DNA from: Trogon surrucura
Lineage: Eukaryota; Chordata; Aves; Trogoniformes; Trogonidae
Reading direction: 5' to 3'
Assembly (NCBI GenBank): GCA_020746105.1
Contig: CM036617.1
Location: 179,270,412-179,334,411, forward strand
DNA: 64,000 bases
The notes below the pieces were generated by a model. The model did not search any database and had not been told where the DNA came from. It was given only the letters and a program-made list of their open reading frames with translations. Position numbers and translations under genes: made by a program. Of this stretch, positions 55,514-64,000 are shown piece after piece (within the stretch, counting starts at the first letter, position 1; each line of letters begins with the position of its first letter).

Positions 55514-58500
55514 GCAGTGGAGGAAAGGTGTATGGAAATCCACTGCATGGGAAGTTCTCTCTTCTTCCCATGCAGCCATATTTTTGATTTATTAGTTCCT
55601 TAATCCCAGTCCAGGTCTCATTTTTGTGTGAACAACCCATGCGAAATTGCTATCTAGTGTATCATTTGGTTTGTTAGAAGGCAATCTTAAATGTGGAGCT
55701 TAACGCTGGAGACAGAGAACGTTCAGTGGGTTATGTGTGTCACATAGCTCCAAGATGTGCTTCTGTTAATAACCAGCATGGGCAAAATTGTCTTGTGATT
55801 CTCCTTTGACTGCTAAGCTTTAACAGTCTTCATGAAATAGTCTACATTTTGGAAGACTTACTACTGCCATTGAAATAATGCATCCAACACCTACATATTT
55901 CTTATTTATCTGTGGAATTTTGCTTCTTTCTCCTTAGATAGTGGAGATCATTTTTTTTTAAAAGACTAGAAACTTTGTGTTTATACTAATAACATGTCCA
56001 ACCCAAATCTAGGTCAAAATAAGATACTTATCTGTGATTCTAATCCACAGTTTTTCAATTTGAATGCATCAGCTCTAATGTACACAGGAGAAAGAGGCAA
56101 TTTTGCTCAGATTTTGTCCCACTAGGCCAAAGCAACCTTTTTCTTTTGAGTATGAGAGATAATTTGGGTTGGCTGGGGGACAGCTGTATAATACCTAATT
56201 CACAGGATGCCATTTCTATAGCATTTATTGTGTTCTGAATGTGTAGAATATTAGATGTTTATTCATAGACTTGGATATATTGTTTGTAGTCAGGTTGTTA
56301 TGATGCTCTGACTTTGACCTTTAATTTCCACAGGTACCTTCAGAGAGCATCCTAGCAGCAAGGAAAAGGACAGAGAGGTATGACTGTTAAAAATCTATTA
56401 TCCTAAAGGCTGTATGGGAAAGTCAGAGAGAACTGAATCATGTGCCATTAGCAACTGAACCCCCAAATTTCTGTGGAGAAAAAAAAAAAAAAGTTGATAC
56501 TTATTGTTGCTCGTAAAACAAGCAACAGATTTTGATTAAAATCCAAATGCTGCTGCCAAGGAGATTGACTGGAGAACCACAACCACACCAGCTTGCAGGT
56601 GACATTAAATGTCAGAGCACTGATGGAACTGGGAAGGCAGGGAGGCTTCTTTTTGCCTTTGCCGTGCCCAGGAGGTCTCATGCCCTGGGTTGTGCATAGC
56701 TGGAAAGCTGCCTTGCCTTACTGCCTGCTGAAAGGAGTGACTTGCAGTGGTTTGTCCTAACACATAAAAATCAAATTTCCAGAGTACAAATGGAAAAGAC
56801 AGGGAGTGTACAGTTTAGGAGCTTGAACTCCCCTGCACAGTTACTGACACGGGGGCCTCTTTTATGTTTTAATTTTTGTTAACTCACTTCCCAAATTCAA
56901 GGTACTCCACAGAACATGGGTTCCTGCAGGATGGAGGTTTGAAAGGTTCAGATTTATGAGGCAAGAGACAATTGGGAAGGTCTGATCCTGAACTCAGTAG
57001 AGCTGATACAACGCTCGCGTTGAAACCGCAGATTTGAATTCAGACTGTAAATGATGTGAAACGGGAGTAGGAGTCGGGGGTTGGACCGAGGGGGCCTATT
57101 TGTATTTTCTTTCTGGTTCCTTTGAGAGCCCTGAGCCTGTTTAGTGAGCCAAGGATATCTGCTGTCTGCAAGGCAACGACTCCTCGTTCCCGCTGAGCTG
57201 CCAGAGCCGCAGGAGCCAGAACTGGCCGCCTTCCAGGGGCGAGCTACCAACGCTCCCCGTGATGCAGCAGCCGCCCGAGCCGGGGCTGGCAGGCTCTCTC
57301 CGACTGCTACAGGCAGCTTTGGAAAACCTTCCAAAGAAGAGAATTTTTCAAAAAAGAAGCAACGTTTGCTATTAGTAAGGAGAACAGATGTTGACCTCAG
57401 ATGCCACGTCTGCTTCAGGTATCCCAGATGCCCTTCAGTGTCTTATGCAAAAGCTGATTGGGCACTTTTATACCAAACGAACTTAGCTCCCCTCTTTTTT
57501 ACCTCAGGTGAAGGGAAGCCTCTTTCTTTTCTCTTTCCTGGAGGCCTGTCTTCTTATCCCAGGCATGTGAGACCAGGTAAAAGTTGTGCATGCTCCCCAT
57601 GTTGTTGGTCTGCTTGAAATGTCACCAAATGATGATGGAGGAACAAGGAGTCCTGAGAGGATTTGCAGGCATTTGCTTAGGAGGTGTCAGCCAACAGGTA
57701 AAGGACTAGAGAACCCCCTGGGCTGAGCTAGCAGTCCTGCTGATATCTTCTGGTGCCCTTCCTGTCCCCTTACTTCTTCGTTGTTAATATATTTCTGTAA
57801 ACTGTTCACCATCAGCTCTCACTAAATTATCTGGTTTCCTCCAGACTGCTTCTTGCTCCTGCTTCCTTCAGTTCTTTGAGGTTGAGAGGAAAACAGCTCC
57901 AAAGTATGGATAGTTTTCGTGGTGGACAGGGTTTGGATTTTCAGTTTTATTAATCTCTGCTTGTTGCCAGATATTAGGTGTGAGGGTGTGTGCCCCCTGG
58001 ATTTGTTTTAGGTCAGCTGGATCAGAGGGAGCCATGAGCTCTCTCTATTTCTCATGACAGTTATGCAGTAATCTGAATTTTGGATGTAAGAGAGAAGCAT
58101 ACTGCAAGGCTCGGTGTTTCATAGCTGTTAGGCAGGCTGCCTTTCAGTTCACATCAGCTCCCAGTAAGATAGACTGGCTCAGCTTTGTCTTCAGAGAATA
58201 TTGCTGATGGGATGGGGTAGGAGAGAGGAGAGCATGTCACACAGTCAGAAATCTGCCTGATGCTCCCTACTAAGTACAAGCCAAGAGGGGCTCATCCTCC
58301 TGATGATTGCATAGCAAGCAACTCCACATAAATGTGTATGGTTAAAGTTCTTACCTGTGTATAATTGTGTCCCTCATCGACTTTCTCCACTTCTATACTT
58401 GGTTCCTGTACAGCATTTATTTAACGTTTTTTGCTAAATGGTGGTCTCAGTGCAGTTGGTGGTCACAAGAAACAGCAGAGGAGAAAGTTCCTTCCACAGG

Positions 58501-61315
58501 AAGGTAAAAATAATGACTCTCCTGGAAGAGGCAGTGGTTGACGCTGAAACATTTCAACTCTCTTCATTTGCTAATGTTGTAGAAGTTGGCAGCTCTTTAA
58601 ATTGATGATGGCTCTCAAAATTCATCAAGCTTTTTATTTTTTTTTATTTTTAATAAGTAATCCATCAGAATGGCAAAGTACCTTTGGAAAGAAGTGCGTT
58701 GTGATATTAAGTTCGTCTAGGAGTTACAGAGAAAACCACAGCCTCTCAATTGTTTTACTTCAATGCCTTTTGCTGATATTGAGAACCTAGAAGAACTCAG
58801 CAGTGATTTCAATTACTTGGGTATAAATCCAGAAAGCGACAGTGGAGTTGGTCCAGATTTACATAAGTATAAATGAGATTTTAAGAAATGTCTGCATAGT
58901 TTCCTTTCAAGCTTTATATCTAATTATCTTAATTAGCCTCTCAATTCAAGGGTCTAATTTCCACCACAGTTAATGAATTGCACTTACACTTGGTGACTGA
59001 ATTATCTTGCCATTTTTTTAAGGGAATATTCCAAAGACTCCTAATGAGAAATATAGCCTCAAAGTTCTCCAGCTTTGTTTTTCCAAGTCTAAAGACTAAA
59101 TATAGTATGTGTTCCCCAGAAACTGTGAGTGACAAGGATTAGTAATTCATGAACGATGTGGCCCATTTGCAGTCTTACCAGCACAGAATTCACCGTGCCA
59201 TGGAGAACATCAAACAAAACAACTCAGTTGACCTTCATGAATTTAAAACAATGAGGAATAAAAGCTTAATCTGCAATAAAACTGCAAATGCTTCCTGGGT
59301 TTGGTTAACACTGATGAAAATATTGAAGAATAGTGATGAAATAAGCTGAAAACTGAATTTTAAAAGGATGAAAAATAAAGAATAAAGCCCCAAAGTATTA
59401 AAAGTTGTAGTTGAAAATGAAGTTGTGTTCTGCAAGAAGGCTGTTATTTGCTCAGAAGGAAATCTTTTAGAAAGTCTTCCCTAAGCCCATGGCTTGTATT
59501 TGATTATCAGGGTTTTAAATCCCTGCCAGCCCATTTCGAGAGGTGGGACAGTGTCACCATGTGCGGCTCTTCAGTATTTATTAGCAGTTGATCATTTTCA
59601 CATGGCTTTCTTTTAAAACAAATCTCAGTGCTGGGTGGCAGGATCCCCAGTTCCTCCAGCATCATTTAGGAAGGGATGCCCTTGCATTTTGAGTTCGATG
59701 TCCCAAGTTGGGGCAGAAGGGCGAGCAGAGCAGCGCTCCTGAGCAAGGCAACTGCATCCCACATGTTATTGATGGAGGAAGGTGGACTCATTTGGTAGCT
59801 GCCAGAGAGGCTCCAGGCCGTCAAGGTGATTGGTAGTGGCTTGGAGCGAGGATGTCAGAGCACTCTTGAAAAACCCCCATGGAGGGACACGACATCAGGC
59901 AAACGCTACCAGGTCACACAGCACTCATGTGCTGCAACCACCTTCATGCCTTGCTATCCATATAGTACTCCTGCCATGCCAGCAAAGGAGCAGTGAGCTT
60001 CAAATGTCCTGAAATTATGAGGTAAGCTACTGGATTGAATAAGCTTTAAATGATTGGCGTATCTCCAGTTCTCAAGACACATACTGCCAGCCCGTTTTGT
60101 GCTGTGTGGTCGTAAGGTAACACGGTAGCTTGAGTAGGAATTGCTGTCCTTCCCAACAGAGGCAACAATTAGCCGACAAAAGCACTCCTACTCACCTTCT
60201 TAAAATACTGCATCCTCAGAACTGGCCCTTTCCCTAATTGCCACCTCGTTTTGTTCTCCCCAGCCAGCTTCTTAGAGCACAACCCGCTATTTAAGCCTGC
60301 CTTCATGCATGACGTCAGTCATTTTCCTAATGTCATGCTTCTGGAAAAAGTGAAGTTGGTCCGGCTGCACCTCCAGTAGCTGTGAACAGGAGAAGGTATT
60401 TGTCTGCTGGTTTCTCTTCCCTTATAAAAGTAACTCAAGTCCTTCTTGGAGCAGATTTGCAACAGCGCCTTTGAGTTTCATTGTGTACCTCTGCTTTGCT
60501 TCAGGTATAAATCAACCACAGCAGGCATTTGCTGCCTGCTATATTACAAAACATCAGCTATTATCCGTAAGCACTGCGCACAATCTTGCAGCAGTTCAGT
60601 AAACAGCGTACGCGGCTGCTGTGCTCCGAGTGAGTCAGGGCCCAAGGAATGAGCTGTTACTAAACAGCAGGGTGCTAACTAGGCCTTCCTTTACTCAGCT
60701 GAAACACATAAAGCAACTTATTGCTGGAAATATTTCTCTCTTTTCTTCGCTCAAAAAGAGGTGCATTCCTAACAGCTGCTAGGGATCCAAACCACAAGCA
60801 TATTAAAATATGCTTGCCATGTTTATTGTAGCATTTTAATTGGCTAGCTCCTATGTTGCTAATACAAATGAAAAAGGCACCTTTCTCATGTGTGGTTTTG
60901 GTCTTGGTGTATCCAGTGCAGCAGCTATATCTTTGGAAAATCCCAAAGTCATCTTCTTGCAATTTTTTTTTTTTTTTAACCTATTAGGAAAGAAATCTTT
61001 GCGTCTCTTGTGCTGGAATCTCCTCATAATCCTGTGTCTGTGTGCCCCACCGAAGGCAGTGGTGTAGGAGGAAAACTTCACCTGGACTTGGCTGCCGTCA
61101 GAGGCTGGGCCTGAAGGAGGATTTAGGTTGACAACCCGACCACCAGTCCCTAGTGGCACAGCTGGCTCCGGCCAGATGCTGACCCCAGTTTCTCCCCTGT
61201 TTCACCATGTTGGGTTGATGAGAAAGTGGCTGATACAATGGACATTTCATTTGTTGCTATGCCACAGGCATTAGAAAAGCACGAGGATAGGTTTGCTGCT
61301 GAAATCTCCAGCCTT
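55514..61315. other. Intergenic DNA, no gene recognised
   Basis: Mostly AT-rich. A GC-richer segment at 57130-57320 contains a 157-codon open frame (57144-57617) with no recognisable domain. A TATTTAAG and TGACGTCA pair occurs at 60288-60317. Nothing else is supportable. Confidence 0.4.
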
Positions 61316-61435
61316 TCACAGAATCATAGAATTGTCAGGGCTGGAAGGGACCTGGAAGGGACATCCCCCACTAGACCATGTTGCCCAGAGCCCCATCCAG
61401 CCTGGCCTTAAAAACTTCCGGGGATGGGGCTTTCC
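61316..61435 (-). mobile_element. CR1 3' fragment with internal deletion
   Basis: CACAGAATCATAGAATTGTC start, AGGGCTGGAAGGGACC, then directly GAGCCCCATCCAGCCTGGCC. The usual GATCATC block is replaced by a short duplicated GGAAGGGAC string. Confidence 0.8.
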
Positions 61436-61523
61436 TCTGGTTAAGCCTTGGATCTCGTTCTCCTTAATGCAGTTCTGTCTCTTGTGTCCCACCTCAATTA
61501 GGGGAGGCACAAACAAGCGGAAA

Positions 61524-61620
61524 AATCACAGAATCATAGAATGGTTTGGGTTGGAAAGCACCTTAAAGACCATCTAGTCCCAACCTCCTGCCATGGGCAG
61601 GGACACCTCCCTCTAGATCC
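61524..61620 (-). mobile_element. CR1 3' terminus
   Basis: AATCACAGAATCATAGAATG, GGTTTGGGTTGGAAAGCACC, then CCATGGGCAGGGACACC. The same orientation as the fragment 90 bp away, but a separate terminus. Confidence 0.85.
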
Positions 61621-61696
61621 TGGCAGCCCCAGCCATGAGCAGCCTGTGACCTGCGGTACCCCTGCAGACAGAGGGGAGGCTGCCTGGCCAGCCCGC

Positions 61697-62264
61697 TGTG
61701 TTGGGTCAGGCTGAGGTGGAGTCAATCTTCCCACAGCAGCTCTCTCGGTGTTTTTGCAGTGGTAGCTAGAAGGGTGTTGATAGCACCCCAGTGTTTTGGC
61801 TACTGCTGAGCAGTGCTCACACAGCACCGAGGCTGTGGTTTTCCAACGTTCCCCCAACAGTAGGCTGGGGGTGGGCAACATCTTGGGAGGGGACACAGCC
61901 GGGCCAGCCGACCCAAACTGACCAAAGGGGTATTCCATACCGTATGATGTCAGCTCAGATAAAAAAGTGAGAAGGAAGAGGGAAGTGGAGGGGCATTCAC
62001 TGTTTGTGTTTGTCCTCTGGAGCAACCGCTACGCGTACTGGAGCCCAGCCTCCTGGGAAAGCGGACGGATGTCGCCCGCTGATGGGCCCGCTGTTTGGCT
62101 TTGCTTCCTCGTGCAGTCTTTGCTTTTGCCATATTAAACTGCTTTTATCTTAACCCACGGGCCTCTCATTATATGTTCCCTCTCCCCTGTTCATCTGAAA
62201 AAAAGTGGAGTGATAGGGCAGCTTTGGTGAGCTCCTGGCCTCCAGTCAGGGCTAAACCACCACA
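61697..62264 (+). mobile_element. Solo LTR of an avian ERVL-type endogenous retrovirus
   Basis: 568 bp beginning TGTGTTGGG and ending ACCACCACA (TG...CA ends), flanked by the perfect 5-bp duplication CCCGC at 61692-61696 and 62265-62269. Internal landmarks typical of this avian LTR type, from memory: CTACTGCTGAGCAGTGCT, GGGGACACAGCCGGGCCAGC, GGGTATTCCATACC, TGATGTCA, a TATA-like AGATAAAAAA and a poly(A) signal ATTAAA (62133-62138) followed by TAACCCACGGGCCTCTC. No internal retroviral genes remain, so it arose by LTR-LTR recombination. Confidence 0.9.
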
Positions 62265-62269
62265 CCCGC

Positions 62270-63770
62270 TCATCTTGTTTGAAAACGAGAAACAAACCTG
62301 AACGCTCAAGGGAGGATTATGGGGAGGGCAGAAGGGGAAATCCAAGATCGTTCATTTGTATGAGAGACTCCCCTAGGAGCTGGTTATCCACCTACAAGCC
62401 AGCACTGCTGGCTGATGTGGCTCTTGGGTGCTGCTCTCTGCCTCGTTACCTTCCAACGCACGGATCCAGCTGGGTGTTGGGCACTCAGATAATTGGGGTG
62501 TTGCTGGGGAAAAGCTTCACATCAGGGGATGTACCCAAAGGAGAGTTAGACCCAGGGAGGCTGCCAAGGAAAGAGCTGCAGAAACACCAAGTTGTCTGTA
62601 TGCTTGCCACATACTGAAGCCTCTTAACTGAGTTGGGGATCAGTGCCCCTTGTCATTTTCTTCTGCTGCTGGAGTCCCTGTTCATCCCCGACATTAGTGT
62701 CCTCTGTGTCTCTCTGGTGTGGCTCTGTAACCCAGCGCAATGCAGCTGGATTTCTGGTAGTAATTACAATTTTTTTTTTTTTTAATTAGTCATTTATTTT
62801 AGGCGTTTTGTCACCTTGACTCTTACTAAATGCTGCCACTTAAAGCATTTCAAGAAGGCTCTGCCATGAACATCTATGCTGCCTCCCTCAACAGCCCCTG
62901 AGATGAGAGAGACTCCTCTGAAGGGTGGCTTTGTCCCCCAGAGCTGAATCACTCCTTGAAGTGTCCCCTTCTCTCCCCGACCCGGGAAGGTTATAGATTC
63001 CTCTTATCTGCTTTTTAGATGCCTGGTAGTAGGTGGGATGAATTCAAGCTCTTTCCAAATACCAGTGAGAGAAATGTCCCATCCCCTCTGGCACAAAGCC
63101 AGGCATTGGATTCTTCCAGAGGAAAATAAATCTTGAGGGCTAATTAATAACTCCCTTACACTAGCACAAATCATCTGGAGTCATTAGAGCAAAGTAGCAA
63201 ATTGATAGGACAGTCACCTGTGTTATTCTGAGGGAGGAGAAAGCTTCTGGAGAGTTTTATTTCTTGATTTTGATTCTTTCCCTTTTGGTTTTAATTTAAT
63301 CCTTTTATCAACAAATAAACAAAGATTCCCGAATAAAATCTGCTCTGTGTGATTGAATCACTCTCATACTTTTTCTCCCGTGCCTTTAGGAAATGTTATA
63401 GGATGAACAGTGTTGCCCATGTTGAATAAATAGAAAATAATGAAGAAAACAAAGTGAATCTCACTATCCATTTTCAGCTGACTGTAAGACAGAGGCAGGA
63501 GTCATGAGCTATCAGCTGTGTATGACCTACAGCCAAAAATCTTCCTGAAAAGTGGGAGCAAGCTTCACATGCCTGATGCGTGGGCAGGCAGCAGACTTAC
63601 CAGATGCAAAGACTGAGGACGTACAATATCATAAATCAGACAAGAGGAGAAATTGCAGACCCATTTTCCTTGCTGTGGGGGTAGCTGCTGGCACAGCTGC
63701 TGCAGGGGAATCAAGCAAAGCTGGGCAATGAAGCAAAATCCAGAAAAACTCTGAGGTTTAAGTTATAACA
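62270..63770. other. Intergenic DNA, nothing recognised
   Basis: Mixed composition with a T run near 62770. No coding, RNA or repeat-family signature is supportable. Confidence 0.4.
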
Positions 63771-63862
63771 TGGGAAGTTCCACCTCAACACGAGGAAAAA
63801 CTTTTTTATTGTGAGGGTGACGGAGCCCTGGAACAAGCTGCCCAGAGAGACAGTTTTCCTGG
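63771..63862 (+). mobile_element. CR1 ORF2 C-terminal fragment
   Basis: Encodes a KFHLNTRKNFFIVRVTEPWN-like stretch and then KLPRE, typical of the CR1 ORF2 C-terminus. It breaks off abruptly and is followed directly by the unidentified repeat. Confidence 0.8.
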
Positions 63863-63957
63863 CATATTAGAAGTTGCTGATACGGCATGAGCCACTGAAC
63901 TTTTAAGTTACCAGCAAAAGCTTTATTTTTTAGTTTTCATAATCATCTGGATTAAAT
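63861..63957. repeat. Unidentified dispersed repeat, copy 2
   Basis: Same family and orientation as 46455-46569; ends at the same TCTGGATTAAA. It abuts a CR1 fragment on its left side. Confidence 0.75.
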
Positions 63958-64000
63958 GCACCCATGGCTCTTTTCCTCTCTCCTTCTCTCCTTACCTCGC

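Noticed and set aside
57144-57617. 157-codon open frame on + strand
   Set aside because: No recognisable domain and no clear gene structure; the first part is GC-rich, which favours chance open frames.
1-64000. CRISPR arrays, operons, phage or other prokaryotic systems
   Set aside because: Spliced vertebrate genes and avian retroelements throughout; no regularly spaced repeats or bacterial gene organisation.

Overview
This is vertebrate nuclear DNA, almost certainly from a bird and probably a songbird. Short coding exons with GT/AG boundaries sit in AT-rich introns. The interspersed repeats are overwhelmingly CR1 LINE 3' fragments, with one avian-type ERVL solo LTR and one tRNA-Ile-derived SINE carrying a CR1 tail, which resembles the SINE described from zebra finch. 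The gene order OSBPL8 then BBS10 on one strand matches the human chr12q21 neighbourhood.

Layout. (1) 1-8833: no exon recognised; probably an OSBPL8 intron, with one CR1 copy at 4885-5672. (2) 8834-39595: twenty consecutive in-frame coding exons of OSBPL8 (ORP8) on the + strand. They cover everything from about human residue 73 to the stop codon: PH domain, oxysterol-binding-related (ORD) lipid-transfer domain with EQVSHHPP, coiled coil and C-terminal membrane anchor. The N-terminal exons are not visible and should lie upstream. Introns hold a SINE (21272-21439), a nested CR1 cluster (about 23300-26105), more CR1 pieces and an odd GC-rich patch with a fold-back structure (18325-18776). (3) 39596 to about 42170: OSBPL8 3' UTR. 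(4) 43400-44530: CpG island and promoter for BBS10, a two-exon gene (43709-45915) with a 74-bp intron and a poly(A) signal almost touching the stop codon. (5) 46000-64000: intergenic DNA with no convincing protein gene. It contains CR1 fragments, a pair of unidentified dispersed repeats (46455 and 63861) and a solo LTR with perfect 5-bp target-site duplications (61697-62264).

How the genes relate. ORP8 is an ER-anchored lipid exchanger (phosphatidylserine against PI4P) at ER-plasma-membrane contacts. BBS10 is a chaperonin-like factor that helps assemble the BBSome for ciliary trafficking. Nothing in the sequence suggests they share a pathway; their proximity looks like conserved synteny.

I found no undescribed molecular system. 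The most informative observations are the SINE whose tail is identical to another element 10 kb away, the nested CR1 insertion, the direct/inverted repeat structure at 18704-18776, the unidentified dispersed repeat pair, and the very compact BBS10 3' end.
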